From assembly GCF_036026595.1 (NCBI RefSeq), contig NZ_JARZFX010000020.1, forward strand, positions 1 to 49,536: a DNA stretch of 49,536 nucleotides, written 5' to 3'. Positions 15,590 to 24,799 of this stretch are shown piece after piece. A model generated the notes under the pieces. The model was not told the origin of the DNA, ran no database searches, and saw only the letters and a program-made list of their open reading frames with translations. This stretch comes from Virgibacillus_P tibetensis. Its GTDB lineage: Bacteria; Bacillota; Bacilli; Bacillales; Amphibacillaceae. Made by a program: the position numbers and the translations under genes. Within the stretch, counting starts at the first letter, position 1. Every line of letters begins with the position of its first letter.

Positions 15590-16222
15590 TTGAAGTGTAA
15601 TAAGGAATATGCAGAGCTTATGCACGCCTATTTAGATGGAGATCTATCAAGTCAGCAGGAGACCGTTCTGCGTTCACATTTGGAGAACTGTGAAGCTTGC
15701 CAGGAGCATTTTCACGAGTTAAGACGAACAATTACTTTAATTCAGAGTGCGGAGCACATCGCTGCTCCAACAAACTTCACAGCAAATGTCATGCGGAATT
15801 TGCCTGAAGAAAAGAAAAGAATTAAATATAAACGCTGGTTTAAAGCACACCCGATTGTAACTGCAGCAGCGATATTTTTCATTTTTATGATAAGCGGTGT
15901 ATTTTCAGCATGGAATCAAGATAGTGAATTAGTAGTTTCTAAACAGGAGAATTTAATTATAAAGGGAGATACCGTCATTGTCCCGGAAGATGTAACAGTA
16001 GAGGGAGATCTGCTTGTTAAAAACGGAAATTTAATTATAAAGGGAACGATAAATGGAAATGTTACTTTAATTAACGGGAAGCTAGTTGACGAGACCATTG
16101 AGGGTGAAGGTCTCATGGCCTCTGTTGGTGGAGTTAATGGTGAACTTAAACATGTAGATCAACTATTTGAATGGGTTTGGTATAGGGCAAAGACTTTATT
16201 CAAAAGTATTTTTTCCTTTTAA
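15590..16222 (+). CDS. rsiW: Anti-sigma-W factor RsiW
   Basis: The protein is about 210 residues. An N-terminal anti-sigma zinc domain has the HxxxCxxC motif in SHLENCEACQEHF, followed by one membrane helix (HPIVTAAAIFFIFMISGVF, near residues 87-105) and an extracellular domain. Under stress such proteins are cleaved by PrsW and RasP, releasing SigW. The outer domain contains alternating VIVPEDVTVEGDL/LIIKGTINGNVTL strands, which read like a short bactofilin-like beta repeat. GTG at 15581 abuts the Shine-Dalgarno AAGGAG and cannot be used well; TTG at 15590 gives normal spacing. It is co-transcribed with sigW. Confidence 0.92.
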   Translation: MKCNKEYAELMHAYLDGDLSSQQETVLRSHLENCEACQEHFHELRRTITLIQSAEHIAAPTNFTANVMRNLPEEKKRIKYKRWFKAHPIVTAAAIFFIFMISGVFSAWNQDSELVVSKQENLIIKGDTVIVPEDVTVEGDLLVKNGNLIIKGTINGNVTLINGKLVDETIEGEGLMASVGGVNGELKHVDQLFEWVWYRAKTLFKSIFSF

Positions 16223-16249
16223 TGATAGATACAGATACATCTTGACCTG

Positions 16250-16280
16250 CCGGATAGTGGTATTGCCACATCCGGTTTTT
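16250..16280 (+). terminator. Terminator of sigW-rsiW
   Basis: CCGGAT-A-GTGG (16250-16260) pairs with CCAC-ATCCGG (16266-16275), followed by TTTTT. It separates sigW-rsiW from cdaA, so the c-di-AMP genes need their own promoter. Confidence 0.87.
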
Positions 16281-16334
16281 CCATGAGGAGATGTCTGTTT
16301 TGAATTGTTATTTCACGTGTAAAATAGGATAATA

Positions 16335-16343
16335 TGTTATAAT
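16335..16343 (+). promoter_or_regulatory. Extended -10 promoter of cdaA
   Basis: TGT followed by TATAAT (16335-16343) is an extended -10 element about 60 bases before cdaA. No good -35 is visible at the right distance, which is acceptable for this promoter type. Confidence 0.5.
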
Positions 16344-16404
16344 AGATAGCATTACTATCAATAGAACGGCAGAGTAAATTTTATGTACAGAGGGAAGTGT
16401 GAAC

Positions 16405-17226
16405 ATGCTTGATGGGGCATTCGATCCGTTAAACCTGCTAAGAATAGGCGTAGATATAGCTCTCGTCTGGTATGTATTATATAAACTAATTATGCTCATC
16501 AGAGGAACCAAGGCAATACAGTTACTAAAGGGAATTGTTGTTGTGCTGGCTGTTTGGCTTTTAAGCATAGCATTTAACTTGCAGACGATACAATGGATTA
16601 CCAATCAGGCTATTGTATGGGGGTTTCTTGTAATCATCATTCTATTCCAGCCAGAATTAAGAAGAGCGCTGGAACAGCTTGGAAGAGGTAATATTTTCTC
16701 CAGAAGCGGAAGATCAGAAGAGGAAATCATTGAACAGAACATTGAAGCTATTATACAATCATGCAACTATATGGCTAAGCGGCGAATTGGTGCTTTGATT
16801 TCAATTGAACGTGAGACTGGAATTGGTGATTATGCTGAAACAGGTATACCAGTAAATGGGAATTTAACACATCAGTTATTGACAAATATTTTTACACCAA
16901 ATACGCCTTTGCATGATGGTGCTGTAATTATAAAAAGGGAAGAAATTGTGGCTGCAGCCTGTTATCTCCCTCTATCGGAAAGTCCATTTATTTCAAAGGA
17001 ACTAGGAACAAGGCATAGAGCTGCAATGGGTATTAGTGAAGTGACCGATGCTCTGACTATTGTTGTTTCCGAGGAAACTGGAAATATCTCCTGTACAAAA
17101 AATGGCGAGCTACATAGAGAATTGGATCAAGAGAGTCTTCGCAGAATATTGACAGAAAATTTAGCAATGACTCCTAAGACCCCTGATAAGAAGTCAAGAA
17201 AACGGAGGGGGAGCGATAATGGATAG
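16405..17226 (+). CDS. cdaA: Diadenylate cyclase CdaA
   Basis: The enzyme makes the essential second messenger c-di-AMP from two ATP. Three membrane helices fill the first 90 residues (for example DIALVWYVLYKLIMLIRG and WGFLVIIILFQPELRRAL). They are followed by the DisA_N domain with the catalytic DGA in PLHDGAVII and RHR in LGTRHRAA. The length, about 273 residues, matches B. subtilis CdaA. The ATG at 16405 follows GAGGG by ten bases; a GTG at 16399 would add two residues. The gene overlaps cdaR by eight bases, and cdaR is its membrane partner. Confidence 0.95.
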   Translation: MLDGAFDPLNLLRIGVDIALVWYVLYKLIMLIRGTKAIQLLKGIVVVLAVWLLSIAFNLQTIQWITNQAIVWGFLVIIILFQPELRRALEQLGRGNIFSRSGRSEEEIIEQNIEAIIQSCNYMAKRRIGALISIERETGIGDYAETGIPVNGNLTHQLLTNIFTPNTPLHDGAVIIKREEIVAAACYLPLSESPFISKELGTRHRAAMGISEVTDALTIVVSEETGNISCTKNGELHRELDQESLRRILTENLAMTPKTPDKKSRKRRGSDNG

Positions 17227-18445
17227 TTGGTTTGAGCGTAAGTGGTTTGTTCGTCTCATAGCCTTGTCTTTTGCGGTGATTTTATATGTATTTGTAAATG
17301 TGGAAATTGACAAATCTCAAACAGACTCGACGTTTTTCCCTGGAAGAGCTGAAGAAATGCAGACACTCGATGATGTACCTGTTAATATACGTATGGACGA
17401 TGGAGATTACGTTGTCAGTGGCGTTCCTGAATACGTATCTGTTTCGTTGGAAGGTACTCCAAGTGTTCTTACTCCTGTAGTAAGACAAAGGAATTTTGAA
17501 GTTTATGTTGACTTGGAAGGGCTTGAAGAGGGGGACCACGTAGTTGAAATTGAACACTCCAATATATCAAAGGAGCTGTCAGTTTATATAGAGCCAAAAA
17601 CGATAGAAGTGACAATTGAAGAAAGGGCAACAGAGGAATTTGAAGTTAATGTCGATTTCATTAATGAGAATCAGCTGGTAGAAGGATATGAGATTGGTGA
17701 TTTCCAGGTTAATCCGACGACCGTAACAATTACAAGTTCGAGAAGTGTAATTGAACAGATTGGTATTGTGAAAGTATTTGTAGATTTGAATGGTTTAGAT
17801 CGTTCAATTAACAATAGGGAAGTTCCTGTCAATGTCTATGATAATCAGGGCAATGAACTAAATGTCAGAGTAGAACCGGAGAATGTCATTGTTTCAGCGG
17901 AAATAGATAATCCGAGTAAAACCGTACCGGTTAATGTCTCGACAACTGGAGAATTACCGGATGGCTATTCATTAACTTCCATCTCTGCTAATGTAGATGA
18001 GGTCGAAGTGTTTGCAACAAGTAATGTTCTGGGAGATATAGATGGTATTGAAACAGAGGACATCGACTTATCTTCTATTACAGAGTCGGGAACAATTGAT
18101 GTTAACTTAGCCTTACCGGATGGTTCAAGCGTACCTGGTTCAGAAACAATAGAAGTGACCATTGAAGTGGAACAGACAAGAGTGATCGACGACATTACAA
18201 TTGATGTGGAAGAACAAGAGGATGGACAAGATATAACATTTACGGAACCTGCCGATTCAGAGATGAGTTTGACTGTGGTAGGGACTGAAGCAAGTGTTAG
18301 AGAACTTACAGCTGATGATTTTCGTATATTTATAAATGTGAGTGGTTTAGAAGAAGGGCAGCATAGTATACCAGTCTTCATTGAAGGACCTGATGATATT
18401 ACAACAACTGTAGAATTTGAAGAAGTTACGATTAATATTTTGTGA
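17219..18445 (+). CDS. cdaR: CdaR, YbbR-domain regulator of CdaA
   Basis: The 408-residue protein has one N-terminal membrane helix (WFVRLIALSFAVILYVFVNVE). Four repeats of the extracellular YbbR beta domain follow; they are visible as recurring segments ending in (I/V)-x-V-T-I-E such as KTIEVTIEE, TTVTITSS, SETIEVTIEVE and EEVTINIL. CdaR binds CdaA at the membrane and adjusts its activity. It is very acidic, as expected for a surface domain of a salt-tolerant organism. The start codon lies within the end of cdaA, indicating coupling. Confidence 0.93.
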   Translation: MDSWFERKWFVRLIALSFAVILYVFVNVEIDKSQTDSTFFPGRAEEMQTLDDVPVNIRMDDGDYVVSGVPEYVSVSLEGTPSVLTPVVRQRNFEVYVDLEGLEEGDHVVEIEHSNISKELSVYIEPKTIEVTIEERATEEFEVNVDFINENQLVEGYEIGDFQVNPTTVTITSSRSVIEQIGIVKVFVDLNGLDRSINNREVPVNVYDNQGNELNVRVEPENVIVSAEIDNPSKTVPVNVSTTGELPDGYSLTSISANVDEVEVFATSNVLGDIDGIETEDIDLSSITESGTIDVNLALPDGSSVPGSETIEVTIEVEQTRVIDDITIDVEEQEDGQDITFTEPADSEMSLTVVGTEASVRELTADDFRIFINVSGLEEGQHSIPVFIEGPDDITTTVEFEEVTINIL

Positions 18446-18543
18446 TTTATACTGGTGTGAGATTTTTACAAGAGAAATTCTTTTTACCAATTTCACTCTC
18501 ACTTGGTAACCAGGTTTGAATGAGGATATAAAGGAGAGATACC

Positions 18544-19890
18544 ATGGGAAAATACTTTGGAACAGATGGTGTAAGAGGAATAGCAAATAAAGAGCTGACA
18601 CCAGAATTAGCATTTAAATTAGGCCGCTTTGGCGGGTATATTTTAACGAAAGAAACAGAGAAACCCAAAATACTAATTGGCAGAGATACAAGAATATCAG
18701 GACAAATGCTCGAAGGAGCTCTAATAGCAGGTCTGTTGTCAATTGGAGCAGAAGTGATGCGGCTTGGAGTAATTTCTACCCCGGGGGTAGCTTATTTAAC
18801 TAAAGCAACCAGTTCGCAAGCGGGCGTAATGATTTCAGCTTCACATAATCCTGTGGAGGATAATGGAATTAAGTTCTTTGGACCTGACGGGTTTAAATTA
18901 ACTGATGCCCAGGAAAATGAGATCGAACGTTTAATGGATAGTGAGGATAAATTGCCGCGCCCTGTTGGTGCTGATATTGGAATCGTAAACGATTATTTTG
19001 AAGGTGGCCAAAAGTACCTATCCTTCTTGAAAGATACAGTTGATAATGATTTTGATGGTATACAAATTGCCCTCGATTGTGCACATGGATCAACTTCCAG
19101 TCTGGCGACACATCTATTTGCTGATCTGGAAGCAGATATTTATTCAATCGGTTCATCACCGGATGGATTAAATATTAACGATGGTGTAGGTTCTACACAT
19201 CCTGAAACATTACAGGCTTTCGTTGCAGATAAAGGTGCTGACATTGGACTGGCGTTTGATGGAGATGGGGACCGTTTAATTGCAGTCGATGAAAAAGGAA
19301 ACATTGTTGATGGGGATCAGATCATGTTTATTTGTGCAAAGTACATGAATGAAAAAGGATATCTTCGTCATAACACTGTTGTCTCCACGGTGATGAGCAA
19401 CCTGGGCTTTTATAAAGCAGTGGAAGAAAACGGAATGCGCAGTGATAAAACAGCTGTTGGTGACCGTTATGTAATGGAAGAAATGCGTAAAGGCGGCTAT
19501 AATCTCGGTGGCGAGCAATCAGGACATATCATTTTTCTTGATTATAATACCACTGGGGATGGTATGTTATCTGCAATTCAGCTTGTCAATGTAATGAAAG
19601 AAACTGGTAAACCACTATCAGAACTTGCTGCTGAAATGACAGTATTCCCGCAGGTGCTAAAAAATATAAAGGTAATTGACCGTAATGAAGCACTAAGCAA
19701 CCCGAGAATTAATAGTGAAATCGAAGCAGTTGAGCAAAAACTTGGTGATCTTGGTCGTGTACTTGTTCGACCTTCTGGAACAGAACCTCTTGTTCGAGTT
19801 ATGGTAGAAGCACCGACGAAAGAAGAGTGTGAGAAATACGCAGATCAAGTAGCTAGGGTTATTGAAGATGTATTAGGAATGAAAGAATAA
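18544..19890 (+). CDS. glmM: Phosphoglucosamine mutase
   Basis: GlmM interconverts glucosamine-6-phosphate and glucosamine-1-phosphate on the way to UDP-GlcNAc. The 448-residue length is standard. Landmarks are KYFGTDGVRGIAN, the phosphoserine loop GVMISASHNPVEDNGIK, the metal loop AFDGDGDRL, GGEQSGH and the phosphate loop RPSGTEPLVRVM. AAAGGAGAG lies before the ATG. CdaA, CdaR and GlmM form a known complex in Firmicutes. In relatives glmS follows directly; here it is 12 kb away. Confidence 0.97.
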   Translation: MGKYFGTDGVRGIANKELTPELAFKLGRFGGYILTKETEKPKILIGRDTRISGQMLEGALIAGLLSIGAEVMRLGVISTPGVAYLTKATSSQAGVMISASHNPVEDNGIKFFGPDGFKLTDAQENEIERLMDSEDKLPRPVGADIGIVNDYFEGGQKYLSFLKDTVDNDFDGIQIALDCAHGSTSSLATHLFADLEADIYSIGSSPDGLNINDGVGSTHPETLQAFVADKGADIGLAFDGDGDRLIAVDEKGNIVDGDQIMFICAKYMNEKGYLRHNTVVSTVMSNLGFYKAVEENGMRSDKTAVGDRYVMEEMRKGGYNLGGEQSGHIIFLDYNTTGDGMLSAIQLVNVMKETGKPLSELAAEMTVFPQVLKNIKVIDRNEALSNPRINSEIEAVEQKLGDLGRVLVRPSGTEPLVRVMVEAPTKEECEKYADQVARVIEDVLGMKE

Positions 19891-19901
19891 GTCAGTAAAA
19901 T

Positions 19902-19936
19902 AAAACTGCCCTCTATAATATAGGGGCAGTTTTGTT
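19902..19936 (+). terminator. Terminator after glmM
   Basis: AAAACTGCCC (19902-19911) pairs with GGGCAGTTTT (19924-19933). The loop TCTATAATATAG can itself fold. Confidence 0.85.
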
Positions 19937-20013
19937 GTTGGGCTTATAAGCCAATCTCACTGATTAGATGATTGGATGGAATTAAATTAATCCTCAAAAA
20001 AGGGGGAGTTCAC

Positions 20014-21061
20014 TTGATCACAATATTAATCGTTGATGATGATCCGCATATTCGTGAACTTTTACGTTTCTATATGCAGAAAGAAGGCTATAAAACGCTT
20101 GAAGCTGCAGATGGGAAGGAAGCACTGCAACACTTGGACGAAACTGCAGTACATATGACACTTGTTGATATTATGATGCCAAATGTGGATGGTTATGAGC
20201 TATGTCAAGAAATTAGGACATATTATGATATTCCAGTTTTAATGATCACGGCCAGGGGTGAAATTTCAGCAGGAACAGATGATTATGTCGTTAAACCATT
20301 TGATCCTAAGGAGGTTTTCTTTCGAATAAAAGCTTTGCTAAGAAGGTTTCAAATGATTAACGAAGAGATTATTTATCTAGGTGATACAATGATTAACCGG
20401 AAGAGCTATGAAGTTAAATCACAAGGAAAAACAATTATTCTGCCACTAAAGGAGTTTGAATTGTTAGCACAGCTTGCGGATTTCCCGAATCGGTTATTTT
20501 CCCGTGAACTGCTGATAGATCTTGTATGGGGTAATGATTATGAAGGAAATAGCCGAACAGTAGATGTCCACATTAAGCGACTTCGGGAACGGTTTTGCAG
20601 ACCTCCTCGTGGAAAACCACCGTTGCGGGTCTTCAGACATGTGCAGTTCCTGATATCGGTTAATGACGTACCCGCAGGACTACATTTTATGGCAGAGTTT
20701 GATACGAATAAAAGTTAAAAGGAAATTGAGGAAAAGCCAAAGGAGAAAAACTCAAAATTTACTCGTTTGCAGATTTCAATTAAACTCACAACCAAAAGAA
20801 GAGGATAAAATTGCAGTAATCTTCGGATTTGCTAATATTAATTTCTTATCTTATTAGATGTATAATTAGGATAAACAAGTGAGTTCATCGGAATATCGGC
20901 AATCGAGCGGAAATATAAGTAAAAAAATAAATACTTTTACCTTTACCCATAATGTTTTAAAGTGAATATTCCATCAGTGGAGATTTTTCTCATCCCAGGA
21001 ACAAGGCTTTTCAATAAAAACAGTAAGAGGACTAGGCTATAAATTAGAAATTTCTACTTAA
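20014..21061 (+). pseudogene. hssR: Broken HssR-like response regulator
   Basis: The receiver domain begins ITILIVDDDPHIRELLRFY and has the phosphoacceptor Asp in LVDIMMPNVDGYE. It has lost about nine residues between MITARGEIS and AGTDDYVVKPF. The OmpR-type DNA-binding domain runs to VDVHIKRLRERF at about 20,595, after which the frame carries unrelated residues to a stop at 20718. The missing C terminus, reading GFSIKTVRGLGYKLEIST-stop, is found at 21006-21061, so roughly 390 bp separate the two parts. The response regulator type and the downstream HrtA remnant at 28.2 kb point to the heme sensor HssR; the HssS kinase is missing. The translation start would be TTG 20014 after AGGGGGAG. An alternative is another OmpR-family regulator of similar sequence. 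Confidence 0.72.
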
Positions 21062-21100
21062 GGATAGACTCTTTTCTAAAAGATTGGTTGCTTTTCAATC

Positions 21101-21268
21101 TTAAGTAGTACTTGATATGAAAGGCGACGTAAGTGCTATGTTGATTTCCACTCCGGACAGTCGCTTTTCGCGGGCACGAGACTTCATCATTAAAAAAAGT
21201 GCTATAATAACAATCAGTGAAAAAAGTATATATAGCATGGCTACTGTGATGGCATTTGGGATTTCCAT
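21101..21268 (-). CDS. Possible small membrane protein
   Basis: This 55-residue frame starts MEIPNAITVAMLYILF and contains one strong membrane helix (ITVAMLYILFSLIVIIALFLMM) followed by a basic stretch KSRAREKR. There is no convincing ribosome-binding site. It lies directly downstream of the sigma-54 activator on the same strand. It could be a small accessory subunit of a transporter or a leftover of a truncated membrane gene. It matches no family I know. Confidence 0.3.
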   Translation of the reverse strand: MEIPNAITVAMLYILFSLIVIIALFLMMKSRAREKRLSGVEINIALTSPFISSTT

Positions 21269-21372
21269 GCAGAGGCATTGTTTCATTTTTTGGAAGTTCC
21301 CTGTTTGGGTGTTTTTTCGCACTATGGACCAGTTTTATCTTTTCCATTGAACCCTCCCCGCGCTTTCCCTTG

Positions 21373-22755
21373 TCACCTAGTCAAACCGTATTTATTCAAC
21401 TTCCTTACCACAGTCGGTTGGCTGATACCGAGGTATTTCGCCATTTTTGTTGTACTGCTGCACCGTTTCATCGCGTTTTTTAAAATTTCAACTTCTATAT
21501 CTGATATTAATTCCGGCAAGGTTTTGTTACCTAATTCGTTTACAGATAACGTAGCTTCTGATAGATTTCCAGGAATTATTTCACCAGGCAAATGCTTTGG
21601 CAATATTAAATGATCTTCTACAGTCAATATCAATCTTTCAATTAAACTAGCTAATTCCCGGACATTTCCTGGCCACTCATAACGAAGCAAACAATCAATC
21701 GTGGCATGATCCAATTCCTTTTCCTGTTGATGCCTTTTACTAAATGTTTTCGTTAAATCCATAATTAGGGATAGCAAATCCTCTCTTCTTTCCCTAAGTG
21801 CTGGGATGGGAATATCGATGACAGAAAGGCGGAAATATAAGTCCTCACGAAACTTTCCTTCTTGTATTCTCTCTTTCAAATTAGCATTTGTCGCAGCAAC
21901 CAGACGAAAATCCACAGATACTGATTTTGTATCCCCGATACGGAAGAATTCCTTTTTCTGAATTAACGTTAAGAGTTTCGTTTGCAGATTCATTGGCAGC
22001 TCACCGATTTCGTCTAAAAATAGGGTCCCATCCTTTGCTTCTTCAACAAGTCCCTTCTTCCCTTTTTGATTTGCTCCTGTAAACGCCCCAGCGCTATAGC
22101 CAAATAATTCGGATTCCAGCAAGGCCTCCGGAATACTGCTACAATTTATTGTGACAAGCTTCCCTTTCCTCTTGCTTCTATCATGCAAGTATTCAGCCAA
22201 CAAGCTTTTCCCGACACCTGACTCCCCTGTTAAGAGAACCGTTGTATCTGTCTGTGCGACCCGATCAATCATACTAATAACATTTTTCATTTTTTCATTC
22301 TTGGAAACAATATGCGGATTAGCGGATTGTGTTTTTTGTATTTCTCGTAGTTCATTTTTAATACTTTCCATTTCCCCTTCAATCATTTTTACATAGGTCT
22401 TTAATTTTTCTGATTCCGTTACATCTTGGGAATACGTAACAATATATTTGATATTTTCATTTTCATCATAAATAATATTTCCTATGACAAACAGTTTATT
22501 CCCTCTTTGCGTTTCCTGAATCAAAGCTTGCCTTTCTCCCGTTTTTAATACCTTCTTTACAACAGACGGATAAAAAATCCGTTCCTTTTCCATCTCAATA
22601 ACAGAACGTCCAATCATATTACTCTTTTCCATATTTAGCCAATATCCGACGGAGGCATTCGCATATAATACCCTTCCCTTAGAATCCGTCACAATCACAT
22701 CGGTATATATATTATCAACAATCTCTTCCCAATCCCATGAGGGGTCAAAATTCAT
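21373..22755 (-). CDS. Sigma-54-dependent activator with PAS domain
   Basis: The 460-residue protein has an N-terminal PAS sensor (VDNIYTDVIVTDSKGRVLYANAS, about residues 10-125), a short coiled coil, a central AAA+ domain and a C-terminal Fis-type helix-turn-helix (SSTTKMAKYLGISQPTVVRKLNKYG). The AAA+ domain shows Walker A GESGVGKS, the sigma-54 contact loop GAFTGA, Walker B TLFLDEIGEL and the sensor segment WPGNVRELASLIERL. Such proteins respond to a ligand and drive open-complex formation by SigL (sigma-54). It is divergent from the amidohydrolase gene, whose promoter is of the -24/-12 type, and is almost certainly its activator. AAGGAGGAA precedes the ATG. Confidence 0.95.
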   Translation of the reverse strand: MNFDPSWDWEEIVDNIYTDVIVTDSKGRVLYANASVGYWLNMEKSNMIGRSVIEMEKERIFYPSVVKKVLKTGERQALIQETQRGNKLFVIGNIIYDENENIKYIVTYSQDVTESEKLKTYVKMIEGEMESIKNELREIQKTQSANPHIVSKNEKMKNVISMIDRVAQTDTTVLLTGESGVGKSLLAEYLHDRSKRKGKLVTINCSSIPEALLESELFGYSAGAFTGANQKGKKGLVEEAKDGTLFLDEIGELPMNLQTKLLTLIQKKEFFRIGDTKSVSVDFRLVAATNANLKERIQEGKFREDLYFRLSVIDIPIPALRERREDLLSLIMDLTKTFSKRHQQEKELDHATIDCLLRYEWPGNVRELASLIERLILTVEDHLILPKHLPGEIIPGNLSEATLSVNELGNKTLPELISDIEVEILKNAMKRCSSTTKMAKYLGISQPTVVRKLNKYGLTR

Positions 22756-22808
22756 AGAAAATTCCTCCTTTCCATTATTTTAGCATAATTCTATTTAATG
22801 TTGTATAC

Positions 22809-22951
22809 CTTATACATTTTCGTATAAGAAAAACAAACCGCTCCTTTTGGATTCAAAATAGAAAGGTTATACAAAAATGTATAAGAGGAAATATCACTTT
22901 TTACAAAAATCGCATAAAAACAGGATTCCCCTAATTGGCACGATTTTTGCA
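22809..22951 (+). promoter_or_regulatory. Sigma-54 promoter with two palindromic enhancer sites
   Basis: TTGGCAC (22935-22941) and TTGCA (22947-22951) form a consensus -24/-12 promoter with the required ten bases between GG and GC. Upstream lie two nearly identical dyads: CTTATAC-N6-GTATAAG (22809-22828) and TTATAC-N6-GTATAA (22867-22884). Their centres are 57 bp apart, 66-125 bp above the promoter. This is where a sigma-54 activator binds. The dyads are also close to the activator's own start, so autoregulation is likely. Confidence 0.93.
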
Positions 22952-23008
22952 TATGAATTGTAAGAAATTATTAATAATTACCAATAGTCTTTTAAGGAGG
23001 AACAAGAA

Positions 23009-24658
23009 ATGAAACAACAATCATTATTATTTTATGGCGGAAGTATTCTAACCATGGGGGAGAAGGGAGATGTCGAGGCAGTTGCTGTCAAAGACGGGAA
23101 AATTATTCGAACTGGCAGTATTGATGCATGCCGAACAGCTTTAGGAAGCGATGAAGTCCAAGAAATTAATATGAATGGTAAATGCCTTCTGCCAGGTTTC
23201 ATCGACCCACATGTACATTTAATGATGCTGGGTATGTGCAACACGTGGATTGATATTAGCTATCCAAAGGTAAAAAGTATCGATGATCTAGTAAATGAAC
23301 TTTCTATTCATACAGATAAACTTCGCGATGGTGCGATTATTAGGGGATTTGGTTTTGATCAACGAAACCTGAAGGAAAAACGATATCCAACAGCAGACGA
23401 CCTCGATCGGGTTAGCACCGAATATCCTATACAAATCATGCATGTAAGCGGACACTCCAACATCGTAAACCATTATCTTCTGAACGACTTAGGAATAGAT
23501 GTGAATACAGAGGATCCAGAGGGAGGAGTTATCGGCAGGGATGAAACCGGCAAGCCGAACGGTCAATTATTTGACAGTGCCAATGAATTTTTCGCTAAAA
23601 AGTCTGGTGTTCTAATCGGTAATCACGGACCAAACATTCACATGCCGGATACACCTGAAAATCTTCAGACACTAATAGAAGTTGGACAAAAAGAATGCCT
23701 AGCAGCAGGGGTAACAACCATTAATGATCCGCAAGTAACCAAGCAAGAAATGGAATCCTTTAATGGGGCCAATAATGATGGGACATTAAACATGCGTATT
23801 GTTATGTCGTTTATTTCATCCTATCTCGATGAATTAATTAAACTCGGATTCTGTTCAGGATTCGGCGACGAACAGTTATCCATCGGTTCAATTAAGTTTT
23901 ATGCAGACGGTTCCCTGAATTCCGGTACAGCCTACTTATCAACCAATTATGCAGACAGCGCTAGAACGAAAGGATATTTATACCATCAACCAGAGGAATT
24001 CAAAGAAATGTTTGTAAAAGCACACCAGCAAGGATTTCAAACACTCACACATGCTCAAGGCGATAGCGCCATTCAGCTGGTCATCGATAGTGTAAAAGCA
24101 GCACAGCAAAACTCACCCATTGATGTAAAAGAGATGCGTCACCGTATTGAGCATTGTGGATTGCCGGATCCTGCACAAATCGATGTCATTAAAGAGCTGG
24201 GAATTTGGCCGGTTCCACAGCCGCAGCATGTGTACCAGTTTGGTGAAGGAGTTATTCAACAGGTCGGAAAGTTTGGTGAAAATTACTCGCCATACGGATG
24301 GTTTAAAGAGAAGAACATTCCAATTGTGCTCTCATCCGATGCTCCAGTGGCACCGCCAAACCCAATTCTAGCCATCTATGCAGCGGTTACTCGATCTACT
24401 TTACAAGGAAACATCGTTGGCGAAGAGCATAAAATTACACTTGATGAGGCGTTAAGAGGATACACCATCGAAGCCGCAAAGGCGATACATCGTGAACACA
24501 TAATTGGTTCAATTGAAGAAGGTAAATTAGCGGACTTTGCAGTATTAGCCCAAAATCCATATGAGGTCTCAACAGAGCAACTAAAAGACATTGATGTTAC
24601 TGAAACCTGGATCAACGGGGAAAGAGTTTTTACAAAGGAATCAATAATTAACAACTAA
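23009..24658 (+). CDS. Amidohydrolase family protein (YtcJ-like, Amidohydro_3)
   Basis: The 549-residue metal-dependent hydrolase is of the Amidohydro_3 group. The first metal motif is FIDPHVHLMMLG. The central strand ends SIKFYADGSLNSGTAYL, followed by TLTHAQGDSAIQ, MRHRIEHCGLPD and the late catalytic Asp in IVLSSDAPVAPPNP. The C-terminal EEGKLADFAVLAQNP closes the beta-sandwich subdomain. Enzymes of this group hydrolyse amides, formamides or similar bonds; the substrate cannot be predicted. AAGGAGGAAC precedes the ATG. It is the first gene under the sigma-54 promoter. Confidence 0.9.
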   Translation: MKQQSLLFYGGSILTMGEKGDVEAVAVKDGKIIRTGSIDACRTALGSDEVQEINMNGKCLLPGFIDPHVHLMMLGMCNTWIDISYPKVKSIDDLVNELSIHTDKLRDGAIIRGFGFDQRNLKEKRYPTADDLDRVSTEYPIQIMHVSGHSNIVNHYLLNDLGIDVNTEDPEGGVIGRDETGKPNGQLFDSANEFFAKKSGVLIGNHGPNIHMPDTPENLQTLIEVGQKECLAAGVTTINDPQVTKQEMESFNGANNDGTLNMRIVMSFISSYLDELIKLGFCSGFGDEQLSIGSIKFYADGSLNSGTAYLSTNYADSARTKGYLYHQPEEFKEMFVKAHQQGFQTLTHAQGDSAIQLVIDSVKAAQQNSPIDVKEMRHRIEHCGLPDPAQIDVIKELGIWPVPQPQHVYQFGEGVIQQVGKFGENYSPYGWFKEKNIPIVLSSDAPVAPPNPILAIYAAVTRSTLQGNIVGEEHKITLDEALRGYTIEAAKAIHREHIIGSIEEGKLADFAVLAQNPYEVSTEQLKDIDVTETWINGERVFTKESIINN

Positions 24659-24799
24659 ACAAGGAAAGTTTGGCAATCGCCAAGCCTTTAGGCGTAGGCG
24701 GCTACCGTATGCCCTGACGGACCCGTATGATAAATTATCCTTAAACATACTTTTTATAATTTTTCTAAGCTACAAGAAAACTAAATGAGGTGAATAAAT

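Noticed and set aside
24660..24799. Second sigma-54 promoter before the M20 gene
   Set aside because: TTTGGCA occurs, but the required GC element at the right distance is missing.
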